Assembly: GCA_045125655.1 (NCBI GenBank)
Contig: JBGVNP010000111.1
Span: 1-29,125, forward strand
Origin: RGIG4608 sp045125655
Lineage (GTDB): Bacteria > Bacillota > Clostridia > Oscillospirales > CAG-272
Direction of reading: 5' to 3'
Length of the DNA stretch: 29,125 bases
Part shown: in pieces, positions 1-7,724 of the stretch
How the letters are laid out: each line of letters opens with the position of its first letter
Numbering within the stretch: the first letter of the stretch is position 1
Notes under the pieces: model-generated
Told to the model about the DNA's origin: nothing
The model's database searches: none
What the model saw: the letters and a program-made list of their open reading frames with translations, nothing else
Program-made: the position numbers and the translations under genes

Positions 1-227
1 AATTACTCCGTAGGAGTGATTTTCGTAGTTTTGAAAGTATGGTGCATACGTCACGCTTGCGTGTAAGTATGTGCCGTGCTTTCTAAACCGATAATTCGTT
101 TGCGAATTATCGAAAATTTATGTAAAGTCTGCTCAAACCAAAAATGCACAAACCGCACGGCGTCTGGGCGAAGCCGCTTTAAAAAGGTTTTTGCGCCACT
201 TTTCCCAAAAAGTGGCATCCTCTTTTC
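1..227. other. Intergenic stretch with serial palindromes
   Basis: No gene is seen here. Several hairpins are visible: 1-21 (9 bp including one G-T pair, loop GTA), 52-63 (CACGC-tt-GCGTG, inside a longer imperfect inverted repeat at about 35-85 bounded by GAAAG and CTTTC), 89-112 (perfect 10-bp stem CGATAATTCG, loop TTTG) and 195-216 (GCCACTTTT with AAAAGTGGC). The last resembles a hairpin near 18364. The run looks like a small cluster of repeat elements downstream of alaS, not coding sequence. Confidence 0.6.
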
Positions 228-267
228 TTAAACTAACTTTTTATACTCACCGCTAAATCCCAATTTA
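228..267 (-). repeat. Dispersed 40-bp repeat, copy 1
   Basis: The reverse complement of these 40 bases matches 28674-28713 at 36 of 40 positions by eye, without gaps. The shared core starts TAAATTGGGATTTA and ends TAGTTTAA. The copy lies between the 195-216 hairpin and the alaS terminator. It is intergenic in both places, which points to a dispersed non-coding repeat family. Confidence 0.75.
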
Positions 268-271
268 CACA

Positions 272-301
272 AAAACGGCAGGGATAGCTCCCTGCCGTTT
301 T
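272..301 (-). terminator. alaS terminator (could work in both directions)
   Basis: A 12-bp inverted repeat, AAAACGGCAGGG with CCCTGCCGTTTT and a 6-base loop, lies 14 bases past the alaS stop. On the minus strand the stem ends in a T run. The other strand also gives TTTT, so it may terminate both ways. Confidence 0.85.
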
Positions 302-314
302 AAATTTTATTTAA

Positions 315-2945
315 TTATTTAGCCATTGTTTCAACGATCTCGCTTGCCTTTGCAAGTGCTTCGTCGATCTTGGATGCATCCGCGCCACCTGCCATAGCAG
401 AATCGGGACGTCCGCCGCCCTTACCGCCGGTAACTGCCGCAACAGCTCCAACGAGCTTACCTGCGTGAACGCCGTTTGCAACTGCGTCCTTGCCTGCAAC
501 TGCGATGAAATTGAGCTTGCCGTGTGCATTTACCGCAAGCACTGCAACAGTATCGGGATACTCTGCCTTGATCTTATCACCAAGTGTTCTTGCACTGTCA
601 ACATCCATACCCTCGGCATTGAATGCGATGAGCTTAACGCTCTTAATCACCTTAGCGGAATTAAGAACTCCGTCGAGCTTGGATGCCGCGATCTTATTAT
701 TAAGCGCCTCGATCTCCTTCTTAAGAGAAGCAATCTCGCCCATTACTGCATTTGCGCGCTTTGTGAGGTCATTTGCATTGGGAACCTTAAGCTCTGCCGC
801 TGTCTGATTGATAAGTGCCTCCTGCTTACCGATAAGAGCAAGCACGCCAAGACCTGTTACCGCTTCAATTCTTCTTACACCTGCCGCAACGGAAGATTCA
901 CTTGTAATCTTGAAAAGACCGATCTTACCTGTATTGTCGCAGTGTGTACCGCCACAAAGCTCTGTTGAGAAGCTACCCATCTTTACCATACGAACAGTCT
1001 TGCCGTATTTCTCGCCGAAGAGTGCCATAGCACCTTCCTTACGAGCGGTTTCGATGTCTGTTTCCTTTGTTACGATCTCGTTAGCTGCGAGAATATGCAT
1101 ATTAACAAGTGCTTCAACCTCTTTAAGCTCCTTCTCTGTGAGAGCAACGAAGTGTGTAAAGTCGAAGCGACAAATGTTTTCGTCAACGTAGGAGCCCGCC
1201 TGCTCAACGTGAGTTCCGAGAACTGTACGAAGCGCCGCCTGAAGAAGGTGAGCTGCAGAGTGATTTCTCTTTATTGCATCACGGCGAACGTCCGCAATAT
1301 CAGCCATTACCTTATCACCAACGGAGATAGTGCCGTTAGCAACTGTGCAAAGGTGAATGTATACACCGTCAGTTTTCTTTGTATCGTAAACTGTAAGAAG
1401 TACGTTATCGGAATAGATAGTACCGCTATCGCCTACCTGACCGCCTCCCTCTCCGTAGAAGGGTGTTTTATCAAGTATAACTGTGCAATCTCCCTCATTT
1501 ACCGTGTCAACGCTCTCGTCGTTTACAAGGATTGCAAGAACCTTTGCCTCACTTCTGTAGTTAGTATATCCTGTAAATTCTGTCTTGGGAAGGTCTGCGA
1601 GAAGATTCTTGGAGCTATCGGACCAACCGCTTATATTGGCTCTTGCCTCTCTTGCGCGGTTTCTCTGATTGAGCATAAGTGCCTTGAACTGCTCCTCGTC
1701 GATCTTGAGGTGATTTTCCTCCGCGATCTCGCGTGTAAGGTCGATCGGGAATCCAAAAGTATCGTAAAGCTTGAATACCTCGTCACCGGAAATTGTGTCG
1801 CTGTTATCCTTTATCGCACCTGCGATAAGATCGGAGAGAATGGAAAGACCTGCATCGATAGTCGCATCGAATCTGTCCTCCTCCATGGAAAGCACCTTGC
1901 GAATGTAATCTCCCTTTTCCTTAAGCTCGGGATATGCCTCGCAGCTCTCATTGATGGCAACGTTCACCATATCCACAAAGAAAGCGTGGTCGATGCCGAG
2001 AAGCTTTCCGTGACGGCAAGCGCGACGGATGATTCTACGAAGAACGTAGCCGCGTCCCTCATTTGAAGGAATAACACCGTCAGCTATCATAAACATAGCG
2101 CTTCTTGTGTGGTCAGTAATAACACGAATAGAAATATCGTTGTTTGCATCGTTTCCGTAGGTCTTGCCGCAAATCGCGCAAACCTTGTCGATAATTGCGC
2201 GAATGGAGTCAACCTCGAACATATTGTCAACGCCCTGCATTACGCAAGCGAGACGCTCAAGTCCCATACCCGTGTCGATATTTTTCTGAGCAAGCTCCTC
2301 ATAGGTGCCGTCGCCCATATTGTTAAACTGTGAAAATACGTTGTTCCAAATTTCCATGTATCTGTCGCACTCGCAACCGGGCTTGCAGTTGGGATCGCCA
2401 CAGCCGTACTTTTCTCCGCGGTCAAAGTAGATCTCGGAGCAGGGACCGCAAGGGCCTGTGCCGTGCTCCCAGAAGTTGTCCGCCTTGCCCATACGAACAA
2501 CGTGGTCGGGATTTACGCCAATGCGATTTACCCAGATGTCGTAGGATTCGTCATCTTCCTCGTAGATGGAGGGCCAAAGGAGATTTTCGGGAATTTCAAG
2601 CTCTTTGGTGAGGAACTCCCAGCACCATTCGATTGCCTCTGCCTTAAAGTAGTCGCCGAATGAGAAGTTGCCAAGCATCTCAAAGAACGTGCCATGACGC
2701 GCGGTATGTCCAACGCGCTCAAGGTCGGGTGTTCTGATGCACTTTTGGCAAGTGCAAACGCGGTTTCTCGGAGGTTCTTCCTCGCCCGTGAAATACTTTT
2801 TCATAGGAGCCATACCGGAGTTGATAAGAAGAAGTGATTTGTCGTTAATAGGTACGAGCGGGAAAGATTTGAGGCGGAGATGTCCCTTTCTTTCAAAGAA
2901 AGCAAGATATTTCTCTCTAAGCTCGTTAAGTGATGTCCATTTCAT
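315..2945 (-). CDS. alaS: Alanine--tRNA ligase
   Basis: AlaRS charges tRNA(Ala) in the cytoplasm and hydrolyses mischarged Ser- and Gly-tRNA. The 876-residue product is a normal full length. The class II catalytic core lies in roughly the first 250 residues (TARHGTFFEMLGNFSFGDYF near 81-100). The editing domain carries the zinc ligands HSAAH (562-566) and CGGTH (664-668), and the C-Ala domain has a Gly-rich GGKGGGRPDS stretch near 840. The start is supported by GAAAGGA about 9 bases upstream. Extra Cys residues at 64-69 and 182-193 fit clostridial-type AlaRS. An alanine-type T-box lies upstream on the same strand, but a GIY-YIG gene sits between leader and alaS, so both should share the T-box transcript. 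Confidence 0.98.
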   Translation of the reverse strand: MKWTSLNELREKYLAFFERKGHLRLKSFPLVPINDKSLLLINSGMAPMKKYFTGEEEPPRNRVCTCQKCIRTPDLERVGHTARHGTFFEMLGNFSFGDYFKAEAIEWCWEFLTKELEIPENLLWPSIYEEDDESYDIWVNRIGVNPDHVVRMGKADNFWEHGTGPCGPCSEIYFDRGEKYGCGDPNCKPGCECDRYMEIWNNVFSQFNNMGDGTYEELAQKNIDTGMGLERLACVMQGVDNMFEVDSIRAIIDKVCAICGKTYGNDANNDISIRVITDHTRSAMFMIADGVIPSNEGRGYVLRRIIRRACRHGKLLGIDHAFFVDMVNVAINESCEAYPELKEKGDYIRKVLSMEEDRFDATIDAGLSILSDLIAGAIKDNSDTISGDEVFKLYDTFGFPIDLTREIAEENHLKIDEEQFKALMLNQRNRAREARANISGWSDSSKNLLADLPKTEFTGYTNYRSEAKVLAILVNDESVDTVNEGDCTVILDKTPFYGEGGGQVGDSGTIYSDNVLLTVYDTKKTDGVYIHLCTVANGTISVGDKVMADIADVRRDAIKRNHSAAHLLQAALRTVLGTHVEQAGSYVDENICRFDFTHFVALTEKELKEVEALVNMHILAANEIVTKETDIETARKEGAMALFGEKYGKTVRMVKMGSFSTELCGGTHCDNTGKIGLFKITSESSVAAGVRRIEAVTGLGVLALIGKQEALINQTAAELKVPNANDLTKRANAVMGEIASLKKEIEALNNKIAASKLDGVLNSAKVIKSVKLIAFNAEGMDVDSARTLGDKIKAEYPDTVAVLAVNAHGKLNFIAVAGKDAVANGVHAGKLVGAVAAVTGGKGGGRPDSAMAGGADASKIDEALAKASEIVETMAK

Positions 2946-3013
2946 TTTGATTTTTCCTTTCGGTTTATATTAAAAAATTTTCAACTGTGTTAGCACAAAT
3001 CATGTGCGAGAGG

Positions 3014-3082
3014 TTGCCACGAGATTCTATCGTTACGGCTACGCCTACACTCCAGAATGACACATAAATGTGTCCGTGGCAA
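3014..3082. repeat. Palindromic repeat arm, alaS-proximal copy
   Basis: An element bounded by TTGCCACG (3014-3021) and CGTGGCAA (3075-3082). Inside are GAGATTCTATCG and CTCCAGAATGAC, also present in the arm at 3402-3445 but in opposite orientation. This copy is longer: it has an added 16-base hairpin GACACATAAATGTGTC (3059-3074) and about a dozen extra bases near 3031-3050. The two arms bracket the GIY-YIG gene. Confidence 0.8.
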
Positions 3083-3092
3083 GATTAGTAAG

Positions 3093-3371
3093 TTAAAATT
3101 TCTCACTCAAATCAATCCAATTTGGATTAATAGAATTTATCAATGTTTCTTTTTTTCTTCTAACAAGATTTTTTATGCTTTTTTCGCGCAAAATAGCCTT
3201 ATTGACATCGGAATATTCTTCATAATAAACCAACAAATCAACATGATACCGTTTTGTAAAACCATCTAATAACTTATTTTTGTGTTCAAATATTCGCCTT
3301 TGTAAATTATTGGTGACACCAACATATAAAACTGACTTGGTTTTATTGGTCGTTATATAAACATAATACAT
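3093..3371 (-). CDS. Small GIY-YIG nuclease-domain protein
   Basis: A 92-residue single-domain protein of the GIY-YIG superfamily (the fold of UvrC and some homing endonucleases). The two signature strands are visible as YYVYI near residue 2 and LYVGVTNNLQRRIFEH near 15-30, which includes the usual Arg. A Glu-containing helix (AILREKSIKNL) and a basic C-terminal segment follow, ending INPNWIDL as in many stand-alone members. The start is supported by GGCGAGGATACT before ATG. Family members are metal-dependent nucleases, but the target of stand-alone ones is generally unknown. The gene lies between inverted palindromic repeats and downstream of the alaS T-box, so it probably arrived as a cassette and is now expressed with alaS. 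Confidence 0.9.
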   Translation of the reverse strand: MYYVYITTNKTKSVLYVGVTNNLQRRIFEHKNKLLDGFTKRYHVDLLVYYEEYSDVNKAILREKSIKNLVRRKKETLINSINPNWIDLSEKF

Positions 3372-3401
3372 AGTATCCTCGCCATTTTATCCAACTGCAT
3401 C

Positions 3402-3445
3402 TGCCACGTTGTCATTCTGGAGCGCAGCGATAGAATCTCGTGGCA
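3402..3445. repeat. Palindromic repeat arm, T-box-proximal copy
   Basis: Bounded by TGCCACG (3402-3408) and CGTGGCA (3439-3445), with GTCATTCTGGAG and CGATAGAATCTCG inside. Its reverse complement matches the arm at 3014-3082 apart from that copy's insertions. It lies directly between the T-box terminator and the GIY-YIG gene. Confidence 0.8.
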
Positions 3446-3452
3446 AAGTTAA

Positions 3453-3712
3453 ACAAAAAAATAAACGCCCCATCCCATGTCAAAGCATAAGGACGAGCGC
3501 GCTCGTGATACCACCTTATTTCGCCGCTCCCTCACGGAAACGACCTTAGCAGCTGAAAAATCAGCCCTGCGCTTTAACGGGCGCAAACCGACTTGCCTTT
3601 CGGCAGTAGCTCAAGGATAGCTTCACATTCTCCGCCCCGCCGTCTCGCACCAACCGACGACTCTCTGAAGCAGACTGAAAACGCTACTTATTCCTCTCAA
3701 AGCCATTAATCC
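3453..3712 (-). promoter_or_regulatory. T-box riboswitch leader, alanine type
   Basis: Read on the minus strand, the leader has the conserved T-box AAGGTGGTATCACGAG (3517-3502), which pairs through CGCG with CTCGTCCTT to form the antiterminator. The competing terminator pairs CGTCCTTATG (3495-3486) with CATGGGATGGGGCG (3479-3466), followed by a T run (3465-3453). Stem I has an AGAGAG bulge, a GGTTGGTGCGAG apical region and a candidate specifier GCT (3621-3619) within GAAGCTATCC. GCU is an alanine codon, matching alaS downstream. Uncharged tRNA(Ala) should stabilise the antiterminator and allow read-through into the GIY-YIG gene and alaS. The specifier was assigned by eye. Confidence 0.92.
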
Positions 3713-3718
3713 TTGCAT

Positions 3719-3747
3719 ATTTTATCATCTTTTGTGCATTTTGTCAA
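3719..3747 (-). promoter_or_regulatory. Promoter of the T-box/alaS transcript
   Basis: On the minus strand a perfect -35 TTGACA (3747-3742), a 17-bp spacer and a -10 TAAAAT (3724-3719) sit just upstream of the T-box. The expected start is near 3712. Confidence 0.85.
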
Positions 3748-3756
3748 TAGATTTTG

Positions 3757-3791
3757 ATAAAAAAAGAAGGCAACCCCAAAGATTACCTTCT
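3757..3791 (-). terminator. prmC terminator
   Basis: The minus strand reads AGAAGG, a loop-containing stem region, then CCTTCT and a run of seven T. It lies 15 bases after the prmC stop and just before the alaS leader promoter, insulating the two units. Confidence 0.8.
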
Positions 3792-3805
3792 ATAAATCGA
3801 TACCG

Positions 3806-4630
3806 TTATTTTCTAATCAAGTGCGCCACGCGGTCATTTCCACCGTAGTCTTTAATTATCCTGCAATCAAATCCGTGTTCATTCGCGATTTTGCAAAGAG
3901 AAGACGCTTGATCGTATCCTATCTCAAAAAGGAAAAATCCGTCTTTTTTAAGATATTTTGAATAACTTGCCACGATAGCGCGATAGAATATAAGACCGTC
4001 CTCACCGCCGTAAAGCGCGGCATACGGCTCATTTTTCACCTCAGGCGAGAGGGACTCTATAACCTCTGGGCGAATATATGGCGGATTTGAAAGAATCGCA
4101 TCAAAGCTACATCCTTCGAGCTTTTCACTATCGCAAAGCACGTCAAAAAGCATTGTTTTTGCGCGCTCTCCAACGCCGTTCAGCTCAATATTCTCGCACG
4201 CAAGTGCAAGTGTTTTTTCAAACTTGTCAACAAGGACAGCGCTTGTGTCAGGTCTTTCGCAAAGCGTGGAAATTCCGATGCATCCACTACCCGTGCAAAG
4301 ATCGGCAAAGCTTGCGTCCCTTGGCAAAAGCTCCACCGCCATCTCAACAAGTCTTTCAGTATCGGAGCGCGGAATAAGACAATTCTCATTAACCTTATAC
4401 GTCTGACGGTAAAAATCCCATTTGCCGATAACGTACTGCAAAGGTATCCGCTCTTCCCTCTTTGCCACGGCAAGATCGAGCGCAGGACAGTCAATATCCT
4501 CATAGCGATGACTTAAAATATATGAAATTTTAATATTGGGCGCAAGCTCACAAAGAAGAATCCTCGCCTCATTCTCATATTCATCGGGAGAAATCTTTAA
4601 AAGTCGCGCCAAAAGCTCATTATAATTCAT
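3806..4630 (-). CDS. prmC: Peptide chain release factor N5-glutamine methyltransferase
   Basis: PrmC (HemK) methylates the Gln of the GGQ motif in RF1 and RF2 using S-adenosylmethionine. The 274-residue length is typical. The SAM-binding loop DLCTGSGCIGI is at 110-120, and the catalytic NPPY motif, which binds the target Gln, is at 182-185. The N-terminal helical domain precedes LIPRSDTERLVE (85-95). GAGGAAAT gives a close ribosome binding site. prmC usually adjoins prfA; here prfA is about 20 kb away on the other strand. prmC stands alone between its own terminator and a divergent small gene. Confidence 0.95.
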   Translation of the reverse strand: MNYNELLARLLKISPDEYENEARILLCELAPNIKISYILSHRYEDIDCPALDLAVAKREERIPLQYVIGKWDFYRQTYKVNENCLIPRSDTERLVEMAVELLPRDASFADLCTGSGCIGISTLCERPDTSAVLVDKFEKTLALACENIELNGVGERAKTMLFDVLCDSEKLEGCSFDAILSNPPYIRPEVIESLSPEVKNEPYAALYGGEDGLIFYRAIVASYSKYLKKDGFFLFEIGYDQASSLCKIANEHGFDCRIIKDYGGNDRVAHLIRK

Positions 4631-4671
4631 ATTTCCTCAACAAAAATTAATAATTTTTTTAAATAATATTA

Positions 4672-4699
4672 TTGCAATTTTTCAAAAATGTGTTATACT
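4672..4699 (+). promoter_or_regulatory. Promoter of the small membrane protein gene at 4734
   Basis: TTGCAA (4672-4677), a 16-bp spacer and TATACT (4694-4699) give a sigma-A-like promoter 35 bases before the start codon. The region is AT-rich and shared with the divergent prmC gene. Confidence 0.7.
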
Positions 4700-4733
4700 G
4701 TATATGGAAAATATTTATCTGGAGGTTGATATT

Positions 4734-4949
4734 ATGGAAAAAAGAACAAATTACGGCAAGATTATCGCCATTACTCTCGCAGTAGTTGCGGCATTCACCG
4801 CTATGGCGTTCGTTGTTTACAAGCTCTATATCAAGGCACTCTCCGCAGTTTATGAAAACGAAGAAGATTGCGACGAGCTCTTCCTTGAAGAGGATGACAA
4901 CTGTGAATGCGAATGCATCCAGTGCGACGCAGCGCAGGACGTTGAATAA
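4734..4949 (+). CDS. Small single-pass membrane protein with acidic Cys-rich tail
   Basis: A 71-residue protein of unrecognised family. A short basic N terminus (MEKRTNYGK) is followed by one hydrophobic segment (about residues 10-29) and a strongly acidic cytoplasmic or external tail containing EEDDNCECECIQC. The C-x-C-x-C-x2-C cluster could bind metal, but that is inference. I chose the ATG at 4734 because GGAGG lies 8 bases upstream; an earlier in-frame ATG at 4704 would place this ribosome binding site inside the gene. It has its own promoter and terminator, so it is a monocistronic unit between prmC and the DnaI-like gene. Confidence 0.75.
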   Translation: MEKRTNYGKIIAITLAVVAAFTAMAFVVYKLYIKALSAVYENEEDCDELFLEEDDNCECECIQCDAAQDVE

Positions 4950-4961
4950 TCAAGCTAAATT

Positions 4962-4994
4962 AAAGACCCTTTCGCTTTGAAGGGTCTTTTTTTG
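4962..4994 (+). terminator. Terminator of the small membrane protein gene
   Basis: AAAGACCCTT, an 8-base loop, AAGGGTCTTT and further T. It lies between convergent genes and may also stop transcription of the DnaI-like operon from the other side. Confidence 0.85.
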
Positions 4995-5010
4995 TTGTCA
5001 ATTTATAATA

Positions 5011-5988
5011 TCAGCCGTTCTTCATCAATTTCTGCGCTCGAACGTCAGTTCCGTAAAAAGGAAGAACAATATATTCACCAAGAAGTCGGCTCACGATGCG
5101 GTCGGTATATTTTTTTTGTATATCTTCCTTTGAAAGATTTGTGCTAACGATGGTCGGCTTTTTACGCATAAGTCGGTCATTGAGCAAATTATAGAGAGTG
5201 GAAACCGAGAACTGATTTATCATCTCCGTTCCAAGATCGTCAATAATAAGCAGATCGCACTCGAAATAGCGCTCGATAAGCTCGTTCGACTCATTTGAAT
5301 AGGATTTGAAGCGTTGAATCTCAAAGCTTGAGAAAAGGTCGATAGCGCCCGTATAGAAAACGTCACTTCCCTTTTCTATAATGCCCCTTGCCACAGCACT
5401 TGAAAGGTGGGTTTTGCCAAGTCCCGTACCACCCATCAAAAGAATACTCCTTGACGTAGTGGGATCAAAGGTATCAACGTATTTCTTCAAGCATTCAACG
5501 TTTTTTCTCATATTCTCGTGGAATTTCATATTGCCCGCATAGTAATCAAGCGAGAAATTTTCAAAGCTCTGTGTGCGAACAAGCTCTGCAAATCCACTAT
5601 TCTCAATGCCTGCAAGAGTGAGCGCTTCCTTCATACACGAGCACATAGTGTTGTCAACAAATCCCGTATCCGAGCATTTTGGGCATTCGTATTTGACGTC
5701 GGAGTAGTCAACGCTATAGCCATTTTTCAAAAGAAGCTCTGCGCGGCGCTTTTGAAGGGAGAGATTTTTCTCCTTTACCATATCAAGTCGTTCTTTGTAG
5801 TTCTCGCCCGAAAGGGATGCGGAAAATATCTCAAGACCAACCCTTGAAAGCTCTCTGTCGATCTCTGCGACATCGGGAATTTTTGTATGCAATTCTCCCG
5901 CTCTTTCCTGCGCTCTTTGACGCGCGATCAGATACTTTTGAGAATATTCATCGTATATTTTTTTATAAACGTTACTGTTATAAGCCAT
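5011..5988 (-). CDS. DnaI/DnaC-type replicative helicase loader
   Basis: A 325-residue AAA+ ATPase of the DnaC/DnaI family, which loads the replicative helicase at origins or restart sites. The N-terminal region is helical. A zinc-finger-like CPKC...CSC motif lies at 102-118, as in Bacillus DnaI. Walker A GGTGLGKTH is at 186-194 and Walker B LLIIDDLG at 246-253, followed by a sensor-like STNLS. It starts 8 bases after the DnaD-like gene stops, so the two are co-transcribed. IstB-like transposition ATPases share the AAA+ core, but the zinc finger and DnaD-like neighbour favour a helicase loader. Confidence 0.92.
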   Translation of the reverse strand: MAYNSNVYKKIYDEYSQKYLIARQRAQERAGELHTKIPDVAEIDRELSRVGLEIFSASLSGENYKERLDMVKEKNLSLQKRRAELLLKNGYSVDYSDVKYECPKCSDTGFVDNTMCSCMKEALTLAGIENSGFAELVRTQSFENFSLDYYAGNMKFHENMRKNVECLKKYVDTFDPTTSRSILLMGGTGLGKTHLSSAVARGIIEKGSDVFYTGAIDLFSSFEIQRFKSYSNESNELIERYFECDLLIIDDLGTEMINQFSVSTLYNLLNDRLMRKKPTIVSTNLSKEDIQKKYTDRIVSRLLGEYIVLPFYGTDVRAQKLMKNG

Positions 5989-5996
5989 AATTGCTC

Positions 5997-6989
5997 CTAA
6001 TTTTCAGAATAACTTCTTTTTATAGCGGCATCAAAGAAATCGTCCACGTTAAAGGATGAACCCGACTCCGCCTTCTCCGCTTCCCTTTGCTCCATAATAG
6101 CGTTGACCTCGTCAAGCGTCTTGATGCCGAGCGAATACCACTTTTCAAGTATCGCGTTAGCATAATGAATGGACGGCTTGCTTGTCGCTCCCACTGTAAT
6201 ATCGTATGCCTTTTCTATAATATCAAGATCGTATTTGAAATTGGTGATCCAATTTTCAACCTGCTTCTTCTCTTTTGAGGTCAATTTGCGAGAGCCGAGT
6301 CCGAATACGCTCTTTATCTTGCCCTCAAGAGCATCTCTTTCCTCTCTTGCATAGAGTGCCTCTGCAAGCACTGCCGCCTCGGTAAAGCCCTCATCAAGAC
6401 AGGATACTGCCATTTTTTCTATGTAGCGCATCGACTTTATATCCTTTCTTGCACAATGGTGCATAAGAACAAGAATATAATCCTCGTCGAGTCCGAGATA
6501 TTCAACAAGTCCCATAATGACCTTAATGTCACTTGCGGTGAATATCTTTCCAAGCACGTTTTGGCACTCGTCGATAAGTCCGACCACAAAGTGATTTTTC
6601 TCAAGAAGAGCATTAAGCTCGGTACTTGTGTACTGCGGAAGCTCACTTACCCTTGCGCGTCTTGGAACATCAACCCCACCCTTTTCGCTCTTTTCGGATT
6701 TTTCAACCTTTTCCGTATTTTTATCCGACTGCCCGTCAAGGGATACTATAATGCCTGCTCCTCTCCAAAATGCGAGCGAGCTTTCAATCTCACTCTCCTC
6801 GCAATCAAGAGCCGTAGCAAGCTCCTTTACGTATTTTCCCTCGCGATACTTATCCGCAGATGCGAGAAGTAGCAATACCTTTATATCAAATTTTTTTGCC
6901 TTATCAATAAGATTGCACGCTACCGACGGAAGAACACTCACTCCCTCGGCATAGTCAAGTCTTATTTTTTTATTTTCATTCTTTTTCAT
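5997..6989 (-). CDS. DnaD-domain replication initiation protein
   Basis: A 330-residue protein with a C-terminal DnaD-type domain. The stretch around residues 235-305 (KEKKQVENWITNF...AYDITVGATSKPSIHYANAILEKW) matches the family's YxxxI and W pattern as I know it. The N terminus looks like a small winged-helix region (VKELATALDCEESEIESSLAFWRGAGII), and a Lys/Glu/Ser-rich linker lies near 90-105. DnaD and DnaB proteins of Firmicutes remodel DNA and help bring in the helicase loader, which fits the DnaI-like gene directly downstream. rex ends 11 bases upstream. Confidence 0.9.
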   Translation of the reverse strand: MKKNENKKIRLDYAEGVSVLPSVACNLIDKAKKFDIKVLLLLASADKYREGKYVKELATALDCEESEIESSLAFWRGAGIIVSLDGQSDKNTEKVEKSEKSEKGGVDVPRRARVSELPQYTSTELNALLEKNHFVVGLIDECQNVLGKIFTASDIKVIMGLVEYLGLDEDYILVLMHHCARKDIKSMRYIEKMAVSCLDEGFTEAAVLAEALYAREERDALEGKIKSVFGLGSRKLTSKEKKQVENWITNFKYDLDIIEKAYDITVGATSKPSIHYANAILEKWYSLGIKTLDEVNAIMEQREAEKAESGSSFNVDDFFDAAIKRSYSEN

Positions 6990-7000
6990 AAATATAGATG

Positions 7001-7687
7001 TTATTTATTGTCCTTATCCTTATTTGCGATACGGTAGTTAAGCGTCATAAGAGAATCTCCAAGGTGAACGTTTTCAACGATAAGACCCTCAATTCCGTCA
7101 AGCTCCTGTGCAGTAAAATTCCAAATTCCCGAAATGTCGGTATCAGCAATTCTCTGCGCCATTTCAAGAGCATATTCCTTGGGGAGCGTAAGCACGGCTA
7201 TATCCACCGTATGAGTGGCAACGTATCTTTCAAGCTCATTAATGCTCAAAATCGGAATATCATTTACCTTCTTGCCAATAAGCTCAGGACTGTTATCAAA
7301 AACTGCAACAACGTCAACACCGCGCTTTTCAAACATCTCGTTATTCGCAAGTGCGCGGCCGAGATTACCTCCACCGATAATTATCGCTTGAAGTCCCGCA
7401 CCAACGCCGAGAAGCTCGCAGATGCGCGCATAGAGATAGGTTACGTTATAGCCGTATCCCTGCTGTCCGAATCCGCCAAAGCAGTTGAGGTCCTGACGGA
7501 TCTGTGAAGCGGTTATATTCATTCTTCTTGAAAGCTCTGCCGAGCTGATTCTCGTCTTGCCCTCTCTCATTATTATTCTCAAATACCTGAAATATCTGGG
7601 CAGACGCTTGATAACGGCATCGGGAACGCTATTTTTGTCAAAAGAAAGATTTTCTTCGGTTGAATTGATAATATCTTTATCTTTCAT
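7001..7687 (-). CDS. rex: Redox-sensing transcriptional repressor Rex
   Basis: Rex senses the NADH/NAD+ ratio and represses fermentation and respiration genes. The 228-residue product has the N-terminal winged helix (RISSAELSRRMNITASQIRQDLNCFGGFG, about 46-74) and a Rossmann domain with GGGNLGRAL near 105-113. The C-terminal helix with NY near the end matches the domain-swapped dimer layout. GAGGAAAAATT before ATG supports the start. No Rex-type operator (TTGTGAA-N4-TTCACAA) was seen in the window. It leads a probable three-gene unit with the DnaD-like and DnaI-like genes, 11 and 8 bases apart. Confidence 0.96.
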   Translation of the reverse strand: MKDKDIINSTEENLSFDKNSVPDAVIKRLPRYFRYLRIIMREGKTRISSAELSRRMNITASQIRQDLNCFGGFGQQGYGYNVTYLYARICELLGVGAGLQAIIIGGGNLGRALANNEMFEKRGVDVVAVFDNSPELIGKKVNDIPILSINELERYVATHTVDIAVLTLPKEYALEMAQRIADTDISGIWNFTAQELDGIEGLIVENVHLGDSLMTLNYRIANKDKDNK

Positions 7688-7724
7688 AATTTTTCCTCAT
7701 TTCACCTTATCATCGTTAATTATT

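Noticed and set aside
1095..2066. Long plus-strand open frame antisense to alaS
   Set aside because: It is a shadow of alaS codon usage, with Cys/Ile/Ser-rich composition and no ribosome binding site.
3012..3446. Insertion sequence
   Set aside because: There is no transposase and no visible target duplication next to the arms; only a GIY-YIG gene is inside. I report it as a cassette, not an IS.
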